A stretch of 64,000 nucleotides of DNA from Nocardia arizonensis. GTDB taxonomy: Bacteria > Actinomycetota > Actinomycetes > Mycobacteriales > Mycobacteriaceae. The position numbers and the translations under genes were made by a program. The stretch lies in the NCBI RefSeq assembly GCF_001310275.1, contig NZ_LGYZ01000129.1, forward strand, positions 1 to 64,000, in the 5' to 3' direction. The notes under the pieces are model-generated. The model did no database searches, was not told the DNA's origin, and saw only the letters and a program-made list of their open reading frames with translations. Shown here piece after piece: positions 43,783 to 52,675 of the stretch (position 1 is its first letter; the number at the start of each line of letters is the position of its first letter).

Positions 43783-45798
43783 TTGAACGCGCGGCACGAG
43801 TATCGATCGGTCTATCAGACCAGCTTGGTCGACCCGACCGAGTTCTGGACTCGTGCCGCCGAAGCCATCGAATGGGACGTGCCGCCGACCCAGATCCTCG
43901 ACAACGCCGCGCGCCCGGTCGCCCGCTGGTTCCCCGACGCCCGCCTCAACACCTCGGTCAACGCCCTCGACCGGCACGTACGCGACGGTCACGGCGATCG
44001 GGCCGCCCTGATCTACGACTCGGCCATGAGTGAGGACAGCCGCACCTACACCTACGCCGAACTGCTGCGCGAGGTCGCCGTCTTCGCCGGGGCCATGCTG
44101 CGGCTCGGGGTCGGCAGGGGCGATCGGGTGGTCATCTACCTGCCGATGATCCCCGAGGCCGTCATCGCCATGCTGGCCTGCGCGCGCATCGGCGCGGTGC
44201 ACTCAGTGGTCTTCGGCGGATTCGCCGCCCCGGAACTCGCGGCCCGCATCGATGACGCCGAACCCGTGTTGATCGTCACCGCCTCCGGCGGCATCGAGCC
44301 ACACCGGCGCATCGAGTATCCGCCCATCGTGCTCCGGGCACTCGACCTCGCCGAGACGACCGTGCCCCGCACGGTCGTGGTCAAACAGCGCAAGAGATTC
44401 CCCGCCATCGATTTCGCCGCACCGCAGGAAGCGACCGGGTCCCTACCCGACTCCAGCCAGACCGTCGCGGTCCGCTGGCTGGACTGGGAAGATGCGATCC
44501 GCGATGCCGAACCCGCCGAGCCGGTCTCGGTCGCGGCGACCGACCCGCTCTATATCCTGCACACCTCCGGCACCACCGGTAAACCCAAAGGCGTGGTGCG
44601 CGACAACGGCGGGCACGCGGTCGCGCTGGCCTGGTCCATGCGCAATATCTATGATGTCGGCCCCGGTCAGGTCATGTGGGCGGCCTCCGATGTCGGCTGG
44701 GTCGTCGGCCATTCCTATATCGTCTACGCGCCGCTGCTCGTCGGCGCGACCACGGTGCTCTACGAGGGCAAACCCATCGGCACCCCGGACGCGGGCGCCT
44801 TCTGGCGGGTGGTGTCCGAGCACAAGGTGCGGGTGCTGTTCACCGCGCCGACCGCACTGCGCGCCATCCGCAAGGCAGACGCCGAGGCCGCACTCGCCCA
44901 CCGCCACGACCTGAGCTCGCTGCGCGCCCTGTTCTGCGCGGGCGAACGGCTCGATCCGGCCACATACGCCTGGGCCACCGACACCCTGCTGGCCGACCGG
45001 CCGGACTGCCCCGTGGTCGATCACTGGTGGCAGACCGAGACCGGCTGGCCCATCGCCGCCGATCCGCTCGGACTACAGCAGTTGCCGACCAAACCGGGAT
45101 CGGCCTCGGTGCCCATTCCCGGCTATCGACTACGCGTGCTCGACGCCGAGGGCAATCCGGTGCCCGCGGGCACCGAGGGCAACATCGTCATCGGACTGCC
45201 GATGCCCCCCTGCGCGCTCACCGGTCTGTGGCAGGACGAATCGCGATTCCAGCGGTCCTATATGGATGCCTTCCCCGGCCACTACCTCACCGGCGACTGC
45301 GGCTATTTCGACGAGGACGGTTACCTGTTCGTGCTCGGCCGCAGCGACGACGTGATCAATATGGCGGGCCACCGACTGTCGGCGGGCAGCATCGAGGCCG
45401 CCGTCTCAGGACATCCCGCGGTAGCCGAATGCGCCGTGATCGGTCTGGCCGACGAACTCAAGGGACAGCGCCCGGTCGCCTACGTGGTGCTCAAGGAGGG
45501 CGTGGAGATCGAGCCCGACCGCTTGCGCGAAGAACTCGTGGCCCGGGTGCGCGAACAAGTCGGCGCCATCGCCACACTGCACGACGCCATCGTCGTCGCC
45601 GCGCTCCCGAAGACCAGATCCGGCAAGATCCTGCGCAAATCCATTCGCCAGATCACCGCGGGCGACGAATACGACGTGCCGTCGACCATCGAGGACCCGG
45701 CGGTGCTCGTGGCACTGGCCGATCAGATCCTGTCGGGCAGAACGCCGATCGCGCCGATCACCGCACACGACGACACCGGCCCGATCGCCCCGGCCTGA
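43783..45798 (+). CDS. prpE: Propionyl-CoA (acetyl-CoA) synthetase
   Basis: 671 aa AMP-forming synthetase. The adenylation motif is HTSGTTGKPKG, and the C-terminal acetylatable lysine is in PKTRSGKILRKSIRQ. N-terminal residues (YRSVYQTSLVDPTEFW) are typical of PrpE rather than Acs, so propionate is the likely substrate. TTG start with GGGAG eight bases upstream. It is divergent from cvnA. Expected to feed propionyl-CoA into methylcitrate or methylmalonyl pathways. Confidence 0.85.
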   Translation: MNARHEYRSVYQTSLVDPTEFWTRAAEAIEWDVPPTQILDNAARPVARWFPDARLNTSVNALDRHVRDGHGDRAALIYDSAMSEDSRTYTYAELLREVAVFAGAMLRLGVGRGDRVVIYLPMIPEAVIAMLACARIGAVHSVVFGGFAAPELAARIDDAEPVLIVTASGGIEPHRRIEYPPIVLRALDLAETTVPRTVVVKQRKRFPAIDFAAPQEATGSLPDSSQTVAVRWLDWEDAIRDAEPAEPVSVAATDPLYILHTSGTTGKPKGVVRDNGGHAVALAWSMRNIYDVGPGQVMWAASDVGWVVGHSYIVYAPLLVGATTVLYEGKPIGTPDAGAFWRVVSEHKVRVLFTAPTALRAIRKADAEAALAHRHDLSSLRALFCAGERLDPATYAWATDTLLADRPDCPVVDHWWQTETGWPIAADPLGLQQLPTKPGSASVPIPGYRLRVLDAEGNPVPAGTEGNIVIGLPMPPCALTGLWQDESRFQRSYMDAFPGHYLTGDCGYFDEDGYLFVLGRSDDVINMAGHRLSAGSIEAAVSGHPAVAECAVIGLADELKGQRPVAYVVLKEGVEIEPDRLREELVARVREQVGAIATLHDAIVVAALPKTRSGKILRKSIRQITAGDEYDVPSTIEDPAVLVALADQILSGRTPIAPITAHDDTGPIAPA

Positions 45799-45928
45799 GC
45801 ATCCGACCGTTGACGACGCGGGGTCGTCGTCACAGAGTTCTCTCAGGATCGGTTCACATGTCTGCCAGCGGATACCCATAGCGTCGAAAGGTCCGTGAAA
45901 TACCCGACATCCCTCTGGGAGGCATCAC

Positions 45929-46315
45929 ATGAAGCGTTTCCGCAGCCGTACCGCCGTCGCCGCACTGGCCGTCGGCGGTGCCGCGAGTGCGGCCGTGTTC
46001 CTCGGCCCGGCCATCGCCGCCGCCGATCCATCGAGCATGGTCGCGCCGCTGCTCAACAGCGACTGCAGCTTCGCCCAGGTCGACGCGGCCCTGCACGCCG
46101 AGGCGCCGCAGCTCGCCGCCGCGCTCGACGCCAACCCGAACCAGAAGGCCCAGCTCCAAGCCGCCTTCGATCAGCCGGTGGAGCAGCGCCGCGCCGAATT
46201 CCAGCGCGCGATCGACGAGAACCCCGAGGCCGCGCGGCAGGCACAGAACGATCCGCGAGCCGCCCAGTTCCAGGAGACGATCAACAAGGTCGCGGCGGTC
46301 TGCCACAACTACTGA
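45929..46315 (+). CDS. Hemophore-related secreted protein
   Basis: 128 aa. The first 32 residues form a signal peptide (AVAALAVGGAASAAVFLGPAIAAA-DP). The mature part resembles the mycobacterial hemophore family of Rv0203: LLNSDCSFAQVDAALHAEAP, repeated helical segments and a second Cys near the end (VAAVCHNY), probably forming a disulfide. Expected to bind haem outside the cell. Monocistronic. Confidence 0.78.
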   Translation: MKRFRSRTAVAALAVGGAASAAVFLGPAIAAADPSSMVAPLLNSDCSFAQVDAALHAEAPQLAAALDANPNQKAQLQAAFDQPVEQRRAEFQRAIDENPEAARQAQNDPRAAQFQETINKVAAVCHNY

Positions 46316-46325
46316 TCCGCACGCT

Positions 46326-46357
46326 CGGCGCGCGACCGTCCGCCGGGTCGCGCGCCG
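46326..46357 (+). terminator. Terminator hairpin after hemophore-related gene
   Basis: A perfect 12-bp stem (46326-46337 with 46346-46357) and an 8-nt loop lies 11 bases after the stop and before prrA. No U tract follows. Confidence 0.55.
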
Positions 46358-46410
46358 GTGCGAGACTGTTCAGGCGCAACCACCGGCGAAGAGATTCGAA
46401 AGAGGCGAGA

Positions 46411-47121
46411 GTGCCCGAGGTGACTGGCTCGACCCCGACCGTGCTGGTCGTCGACGACGACGAGGATGTGCTGGCCTCGGTCGAACGCGGACTGCGGCTG
46501 TCGGGGTTCGAGGTGCTCGTAGCCCGCGACGGCGCGGCCGCGCTGCGCAGCGTCACCGAGCGCGCCCCCGACGCGATCGTGCTCGACATGAACATGCCGG
46601 TACTCGACGGCGCCGGGGTGGTGACCGCGCTGCGCGCCATGGGCAACGAGGTGCCGATCTGCGTGCTCAGCGCCCGCGCCTCCGTCGACGACCGCATCTC
46701 CGGTCTGGAGTCGGGCGCCGACGACTACCTGGTGAAACCGTTCGTGCTCGCCGAACTGGTCGCCCGGATCCGGGCGCTGCTACGGCGGCGCTCGGACACC
46801 GCCGCGCCCGCCACCCCCGGCGCTATCACCGTCGGACCGCTCGAGATCGACGTGGCCGGCTATCGTGCCCTGCTGCACGGCTCCGAGATCGAACTCACCA
46901 AAAGGGAATTCGAACTGCTGTCCACCCTGGCCCGCAACGCGGGCGTGGTGCTGAGCCGGGAGCGGCTGCTGGAACTGGTGTGGGGCTACGACTTCGTGGC
47001 CGACACCAATGTGGTCGACGTCTTCGTCGGCTATCTGCGGCGCAAGCTGGAAATCGATGGCACGCCCCGGCTGCTGCACACCATTCGCGGTGTCGGCTTC
47101 GTCCTGCGAGCGCCCAAGTGA
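46411..47121 (+). CDS. prrA: Response regulator PrrA
   Basis: 236 aa OmpR-type regulator, very close to M. tuberculosis PrrA (Rv0903c). The receiver domain has acidic pocket VVDDDEDVL, phospho-acceptor Asp in VLDMNMPVLDG and the Lys in YLVKPF. The C-terminal winged helix has TKREFELLSTLARN, ERLLELVWGYDF and GYLRRKLE. GTG start preceded by AAGAGGCGAG. It is followed after 19 bases by prrB, its sensor kinase. Confidence 0.93.
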   Translation: MPEVTGSTPTVLVVDDDEDVLASVERGLRLSGFEVLVARDGAAALRSVTERAPDAIVLDMNMPVLDGAGVVTALRAMGNEVPICVLSARASVDDRISGLESGADDYLVKPFVLAELVARIRALLRRRSDTAAPATPGAITVGPLEIDVAGYRALLHGSEIELTKREFELLSTLARNAGVVLSRERLLELVWGYDFVADTNVVDVFVGYLRRKLEIDGTPRLLHTIRGVGFVLRAPK

Positions 47122-47140
47122 GCGACACCGGAGCGCGCAC

Positions 47141-48532
47141 GTGAGCGGGCAGCCGCGACGGCGGCGCCGGTCGTTCTCCCTGCGCACCAGGGTCGCGGGC
47201 GCGGCGGCGATGGGCGCGGTCATCATCGTGACCTTGTTGAGCCTGTTCAGCATCCGGGCCATCGAGCGCAACAACCTACAGCAGAGCGATCAGCAGCTCG
47301 CGCTGGCCTCTCGGCTGGTGCTGCTGCAACCGGTCATCGCGGTCGGCCTGGTCGGGCTCACCGGTTTGAACAATCAGATCGCGGTCACCGTGCGCGACAA
47401 CGGCGCGGTGATCGCGACCGGGTCGACCCAGCTGCCGGATCTGCCGGTCGGATCGCGCACCGCCGAAGTGGACGGCACTCCATACCGCATTCTCACCACG
47501 GTCGAGAACCAGCCGCAGGGGCGCACGGTGTCCCTTGGCATCCCGGCCGAGGAGGCGGCGCGGGCCACCGCCGAGCAACAGCGCTGGGTGCTGGGCGGCG
47601 CCCTGCTCGCCATTGCCGCCAGCGCGGCGCTCGGTTGGTTGCTGGCAGGTCGCGCGGTCCGGCCGATCGTGGATCTGACCCGTCAGGTCGGCGCCCACAG
47701 CGCCTTCCCCGATCCCGACAATCCGCAACCGCCGGTGGACGGCTCGGGTGTGCGCGAGGCCGAGAAGCTCGCCGAGGCCGTCAACACCATGTTGGAGCGC
47801 GTGGACCAGGCTCAGTCCGAGACCGCCGCCGCGCTGGAGACCGCCCGCGATTTCGCCGCCGTGTCCGCCCACGAACTGCGGACCCCGCTTACCGCCATGC
47901 GCACCGACCTCGAGGTCCTGCGCACCCTTGACCTGGACGAGGCGCAGCGCGCCGAGATCCTCGACGACCTGCAACGCAGTCAGGGCCGGGTGGAGTCCAC
48001 CTTGGCCGCGCTGGAGCGGCTGGCCACCGGCGACCTCACCAATGCCCGCGACCATGTCGACACCGATGTCGGCGACCTGTGCGATCAGGCCGCTCACGAC
48101 GCCATGCGCCACTTCCCCGGCCTCACCGTCGACATCGACACCGACGCCGAACTGGTCACCCGCGGTCTGCCCGCCGGCCTGCGCCTGGCCGTCGACAACG
48201 CGCTGGCGAATTCGGTCAAGCACGGTCGCGCCACCCACGCGGTGGTCTCGGCGCACCGCATGCCCGGCGGCCGAATTCTGATCACCGTGGACGACGACGG
48301 CCGCGGCATTCCGGCCGCCGAACGCGAGCGGGTCTTCGAACGTTTCTTCCGCGGCAGCCAGGCCAGCAAGGGCGGTTCGGGACTCGGTCTGGCGCTGGTC
48401 GCCCAGCAGGCCCAACTGCACGGCGGGCGCGCGTATTTCGCCGACAGTCCGCTCGGCGGCGCGCGGCTGGCACTCGAATTGCCGCCGCGCACGAGCGGAT
48501 TCCAACTCGGAGGCGAGGACGGCATCCGCTAG
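47141..48532 (+). CDS. prrB: Sensor histidine kinase PrrB
   Basis: 463 aa two-transmembrane sensor kinase. Helices at about 22-42 and 148-168 bound a small periplasmic domain, then HAMP, H box VSAHELRTPLTAM, N box VDNALANSVKHGR, and G boxes DDDGRGIP and GSGLGLAL. GTG start is in frame just after prrA. The sensor would phosphorylate PrrA; in M. tuberculosis this pair is needed in early infection. Confidence 0.92.
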   Translation: MSGQPRRRRRSFSLRTRVAGAAAMGAVIIVTLLSLFSIRAIERNNLQQSDQQLALASRLVLLQPVIAVGLVGLTGLNNQIAVTVRDNGAVIATGSTQLPDLPVGSRTAEVDGTPYRILTTVENQPQGRTVSLGIPAEEAARATAEQQRWVLGGALLAIAASAALGWLLAGRAVRPIVDLTRQVGAHSAFPDPDNPQPPVDGSGVREAEKLAEAVNTMLERVDQAQSETAAALETARDFAAVSAHELRTPLTAMRTDLEVLRTLDLDEAQRAEILDDLQRSQGRVESTLAALERLATGDLTNARDHVDTDVGDLCDQAAHDAMRHFPGLTVDIDTDAELVTRGLPAGLRLAVDNALANSVKHGRATHAVVSAHRMPGGRILITVDDDGRGIPAAERERVFERFFRGSQASKGGSGLGLALVAQQAQLHGGRAYFADSPLGGARLALELPPRTSGFQLGGEDGIR

Positions 48533-48550
48533 CGAACGGCAGGCGAACGA

Positions 48551-48586
48551 AAACCGGCCGGGTGCGCGTACGCACCCGGCCGGTTT
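48551..48586. terminator. Bidirectional terminator after prrB
   Basis: A perfect 16-bp stem (AAACCGGCCGGGTGCG at 48551-48566 with its complement at 48571-48586) separated by CGTA. A and T runs flank both sides, so it can work for both convergent transcripts. Confidence 0.85.
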
Positions 48587-48620
48587 CGTCGAGCCGAAGC
48601 TCCTGTGCGAGCCGAGGAAA

Positions 48621-49454
48621 TTACTGGGGCTTGGTCACGGTGACCGGCTTGGCCCAATCCGACAGCGTCACGTTGATGGTGCCCTCGCCCTTCTTGACGA
48701 TGGCGCGCACCAGGTTCGGGCCCGCGCCGGTGGAGGGAGCCGAGGACGGCTGCGCCGCGGCCGAGGAGGTCGGCGGCGCGACATCGGCGATGTAGAGGGT
48801 GATCGGGAACGAGCCGCCGCCCTCGCCGACCCGCGGGACGATCGGGTCGATCACCGTGGAGTCGATGGTGCCGGAAACCTTGACGACCGCGACGCCGTTG
48901 ACGGTCTCGCGACCCTCGACCTTCGGGTTCTGCACCTTCGCGACGACGTTGGCCAGACCCTTGTCCTTGTCCAGGATCACGCCCGGATCGTAGATCTTCT
49001 CCGAGGGGCCGAGATCGGCGTACTTGCCGTCCTCCAACTGGGCCCACATGGACTTGTCAACGACCACGAACTTGGCCTTGACGAACGGCGCGTCCGGCTT
49101 GGTGCGCACCTTCGCCTCGCCCTGGGCCGCGCCCGCGCCCTGCGGCTGGTTGGTGACGTCGGCCTTCACGGTCTCGACCGGAAGGTTCGCGATGTTGGTG
49201 ACCGCGAGATCGAGGTGCACCGCTTGCAGGGTCTGCGTCGTGCGCGCGGATTCCTGCACGATCTGTGCGGCGTCAGGAAGCGGGCCGGTTGCTGTGGCCG
49301 CCGAGGCGGAGTTGCCGGAATCGTCGGAGCCGCATCCGGTCACGATCGCCGCGAACAGCGACGCGGCCACGGCTACCGTGCCCAAGCGCACGGGTGAGAG
49401 TCGACCGAACCGAGGTCGGTACGAGCTGGATACAGGCATTGTCGTGTCACTCAT
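48621..49454 (-). CDS. LppX/LprAFG-family lipoprotein (LprG-like)
   Basis: 277 aa. Residues 22-41 form a lipoprotein signal with lipobox VTG-C41. The remainder fits LppX/LprAFG lipid carriers (LQAVHLDLAVTNIANLPVETV, PDAPFVKAKFVVVDKSMWAQLEDGKY, VAVVKVSGTID). Such proteins carry glycolipids across the envelope; LprG usually pairs with the P55 exporter, which is not seen here. ATG with GGGGG upstream supports the start. It converges with prrB. Confidence 0.8.
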   Translation of the reverse strand: MSDTTMPVSSSYRPRFGRLSPVRLGTVAVAASLFAAIVTGCGSDDSGNSASAATATGPLPDAAQIVQESARTTQTLQAVHLDLAVTNIANLPVETVKADVTNQPQGAGAAQGEAKVRTKPDAPFVKAKFVVVDKSMWAQLEDGKYADLGPSEKIYDPGVILDKDKGLANVVAKVQNPKVEGRETVNGVAVVKVSGTIDSTVIDPIVPRVGEGGGSFPITLYIADVAPPTSSAAAQPSSAPSTGAGPNLVRAIVKKGEGTINVTLSDWAKPVTVTKPQ

Positions 49455-49886
49455 GGTTTGCCCCCAGGAGAGTGCAAGGTCGGTTCGACCGGGTGGAGTG
49501 GCAGCAGGCGCTGCCGATGGTGGTGCAGCACTTCCCCGGGCGGAGAAGCCTTCTTATCGACCGGACCCTGTGTGGCCGACCCTTGGCCGGGTCACGGTCT
49601 GGAAGGGCTGCGGGCGCCGACGTTACCCTGTGTCCGCCCTTCTCGCATAGACCGGGGGAAAACCCGTCGCAACCGCGATCCGGGTTAAGGGAACGTTTAG
49701 CGGGACGTTAGGGATGGGACGCACCATACTGACCATGACCACTGACGCGGTGTGCGCAACCTGGGGGAAAGCTCAGGCTCGACCTGGTGCGGCGCCGTGT
49801 GCGCGTCCGCGGCGCAACCCTGAAATCAATTCCCGGCCGGAAGCGATACGGCCGTGGAAGCGCGGATCGGATCAAGAAGGAAAACG
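49455..49886. other. 432-bp divergent intergenic region
   Basis: Lies between the LprG-like gene (minus) and the desaturase operon (plus), so promoters of both should be here. No gene, strong hairpin or known operator was recognised. Confidence 0.5.
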
Positions 49887-51350
49887 ATGACAGACACTCG
49901 CCCCGTTACGGAGGAGCAGGACCTCCGTCGCCCCCCGGAACATCCGGGCCGACCTCCGATCTCGAATGTGTGGGTATACAACGGGAAAGCCTACGACCTC
50001 AGCGACTGGATCTCCAAGCACCCCGGCGGGGAGTTCTTCATCGGACGGACGAAGAATCGCGACATCACCTCGATCATCGGCTCCTACCACAAGGATCCGG
50101 AGCGTATCGAGCGGATGCTGGAGCGTTACTCGCTCGGCCGCGACGCGCTGCCCGAGGACATCCACCCGAAGAACAACGCGCCGGACTTCCTGTTCAAGGA
50201 GGGTTTCGACAGCTGGCGCGACACCCCGAAGTACCGCTTCGACAACAAGGAGGACCTGCTCCACAAGGTCAAGGCCCGGCTCAAGGAGCCGCAACTGGCC
50301 GCGCGCATCAAGCGCATGGACACGATCTTCAACGTCGTCGTCGCGACGCTGGCCGTGGCGTACTTCGCCGTGCAGGGTCTGCGACTGGCCGAACCGGCGT
50401 GGATGCCGCTGCCGATCTTCGTGATCGCGATGGTGTTGCTGCGCAGTTCGCTGGCTGGCTTCGGGCACTACGCGATCCACCGTGCCCAGAAGGGCATGAA
50501 CAAGATCTACACCAACGCCTTCGACTTCAACTACGTGGCACTGGCCTTCGTCACCGCCGACGGCCACGCGCTGCTGCACCACCCGCACACGCAGAGTGAA
50601 GTCGACATCAAGAAGAACGTCTTCACGATGATGATGCGGATCCCCCGGCTCTACCGGATCCCCATCCACACCGTGCACAAGTTCGGACACACGCTGACCG
50701 GAATGACGATCCGGCTGCTCGACGTCTGCCGGCTCACCCGCAAGGTCGGCGTCAAGGAGATGTACGGATCATGGGGTGGCGCGCTGCCGCATTTCATCGG
50801 GTCCTTCGGCGTGCGCCTGCTGCTCGTGGCCGAATTGGTGGCGTTCACCCTCGCGGGCGACTTCTGGGCATGGGCTCTGCAATTCGTGATCACGCTGTGG
50901 ATCAGTACCTTCCTCGTGGTCGCGAGTCACGACTTCGAACTGGAGACCGAGGAAACCCACACCGATACCGAGGACTGGGCCATCAACCAGCTCGAACAGG
51001 CATACGACCTCAAGGTCATAGGCAACCGCTATGTCGACTGCTTCCTGTCGGCCGGACTGAGCTCGCACCGGGTGCACCACGTGCTGCCCTATCAGCGCAG
51101 CGGCTTCTCCAATATCGCGACCGAGGACGTCCTTCGCGAGGAGGCGGCGAAGTTCGACGTCGAATGGCTGCCCGCGAAGAGCTTCTTCACCGACCGTTTT
51201 CCGAAACAGATACAGACGTATCTGCTTGCACGTTCCGACGAGGCGAAAGAGCGGAACTGGGGGTTCGTTCGCGAACACTGCTCTCCGTCGGCACTGAAGA
51301 CCTGCGCCGTGTACACGGTCCAGGGCTTCACCGGAATCGGCACAGTCTGA
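49887..51350 (+). CDS. Cytochrome b5-fused fatty acid desaturase/hydroxylase
   Basis: 487 aa. A cytochrome b5-like domain occupies about residues 25-110, with heme ligands in HPGGEFF (His45) and SYHKDP (His68). The membrane part has three or four hydrophobic helices and histidine boxes GHYAIHR, HALLHHPH, HTVHKFGH and the final LSSHRVHH, coordinating two irons. It probably desaturates or hydroxylates an acyl chain, using b5 as built-in electron donor. ATG with AAGAAGG upstream. It is the first gene of a three-gene unit with the type III PKS and ABC exporter. Confidence 0.82.
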   Translation: MTDTRPVTEEQDLRRPPEHPGRPPISNVWVYNGKAYDLSDWISKHPGGEFFIGRTKNRDITSIIGSYHKDPERIERMLERYSLGRDALPEDIHPKNNAPDFLFKEGFDSWRDTPKYRFDNKEDLLHKVKARLKEPQLAARIKRMDTIFNVVVATLAVAYFAVQGLRLAEPAWMPLPIFVIAMVLLRSSLAGFGHYAIHRAQKGMNKIYTNAFDFNYVALAFVTADGHALLHHPHTQSEVDIKKNVFTMMMRIPRLYRIPIHTVHKFGHTLTGMTIRLLDVCRLTRKVGVKEMYGSWGGALPHFIGSFGVRLLLVAELVAFTLAGDFWAWALQFVITLWISTFLVVASHDFELETEETHTDTEDWAINQLEQAYDLKVIGNRYVDCFLSAGLSSHRVHHVLPYQRSGFSNIATEDVLREEAAKFDVEWLPAKSFFTDRFPKQIQTYLLARSDEAKERNWGFVREHCSPSALKTCAVYTVQGFTGIGTV

Positions 51351-51432
51351 GCCGATTCTCTCGACCGCCTGGCGAATTCGCCGATCAGAAGGCGGTGTGA
51401 TCACCACTATTCATTTCGAAAGGTAGAAGGTC

Positions 51433-52638
51433 GTGTCTGTGACGATCGATGAGGGCAGCGTGAGCCGCCCGGGGACAACCCGCCTGATGGCGGATGGGGA
51501 GCAAGGGCACGATATCGCCGAGCGCATCCTTCCGCCCGCACCGCCCACCACGGTCGGCGTGATCGAGAGCATCGCGACGGGTTCGCCCGCGCGGACATTC
51601 GATCAGGTCGCCGCGGCCGAGCAGGTCGCCGACCTGTTCGGCGACGAGCGGCAGCGGGAGCGGATAGCTCGCATCTACAAGAAGACCAGGATCACGACCC
51701 GCCACCTGGCGGTCGATCCGCTCGATCCCGAATTCCTCTCCTACAGCGGCGAACGCGGCACCATCCGGGAACGGATGAATCTGTTCTACCGCCACGCGGT
51801 TCCGCTCGCGGTGGACGTGGCCGGACGCGCGCTGGCCGGTGTGGACGATCCCGCCGACATCGGTCTGCTGATCTTCGTGACCAGCACCGGCTTCATCGCG
51901 CCGGGCGTCGACGTCGCGGTGGTCAAGCAACTCGGTCTCTCGCCCACGGTCGGCCGCGTCGTGGTGAACTTCATGGGCTGCGCGGCCGCCATGAACGGCA
52001 TGCGCACCGCGGTCGACTTCGTCCGGGCGCATCCCGACAAGAAGGCCATGCTCATCTGCCTCGAGTTGAGTTCGGTCAACGCGGTATTCGACGACAACGT
52101 CAACGACGTGATCATCCACAGCCTGTTCGGCGACGGCTGCGGCGCGGTGGTGATCGGCGCCAGTCAGGTGCGTCAGCCGCTCGCGCCCGGCCGAGTGGTG
52201 ATCCGCGACAGCTTCAGTCACCTGCTCGACGATGCCGAGGACGGAATCGTGCTCGGCGTCAACGACAACGGCATCACCTGCGAACTGTCGGAGAACCTGC
52301 CCAAGTACATCTACGACGGCGTCGACCCGGTGATCCAGCGACGGCTGCGCGCCATCGGTCTGCGCAAATCCGATGTCGAACTGTGGGCCATCCACCCGGG
52401 CGGCCCCAAGATCATCGAGGAATCGGTGCGCTCGCTCGACCTTCCGGCCGAACAGGCCGCGTGGAGCTGGGACGTGCTCGCCGAACACGGGAACATGCTG
52501 AGTGTTTCGCTGATCTTCGTGCTGGAACGCATGATTCGGCAATCCGAAAGCACCGCCCCCATCTCCACCGGCGTGGCGTTCTCATTCGCGCCGGGGGTCA
52601 CCCTCGAAGGAATGATCTTCGACATCATCCGCCAGTGA
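51433..52638 (+). CDS. Type III polyketide synthase
   Basis: 401 aa chalcone-synthase-like enzyme. The catalytic triad is complete: Cys183 in FMGCAAAMN, His321 in AIHPGGPKI and Asn354 in EHGNMLS. It should extend a starter acyl-CoA with malonyl-type units and cyclise the product to a pyrone or resorcinol. Mycobacterial relatives (PKS18, PKS11) prefer long-chain starters, which suits the desaturase upstream. GTG with AGAAGG upstream; 82 bp from the desaturase and 37 bp from the exporter. Confidence 0.88.
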   Translation: MSVTIDEGSVSRPGTTRLMADGEQGHDIAERILPPAPPTTVGVIESIATGSPARTFDQVAAAEQVADLFGDERQRERIARIYKKTRITTRHLAVDPLDPEFLSYSGERGTIRERMNLFYRHAVPLAVDVAGRALAGVDDPADIGLLIFVTSTGFIAPGVDVAVVKQLGLSPTVGRVVVNFMGCAAAMNGMRTAVDFVRAHPDKKAMLICLELSSVNAVFDDNVNDVIIHSLFGDGCGAVVIGASQVRQPLAPGRVVIRDSFSHLLDDAEDGIVLGVNDNGITCELSENLPKYIYDGVDPVIQRRLRAIGLRKSDVELWAIHPGGPKIIEESVRSLDLPAEQAAWSWDVLAEHGNMLSVSLIFVLERMIRQSESTAPISTGVAFSFAPGVTLEGMIFDIIRQ

Positions 52639-52675
52639 TTCGCACCCACCGGCAGTTCCAGAAAGCACGATAACC

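Noticed and set aside
45805..45840. prpE terminator hairpin (TGACGAC/GTCGTCA)
   Set aside because: Only a 7-bp stem with no T tract; too weak to call.
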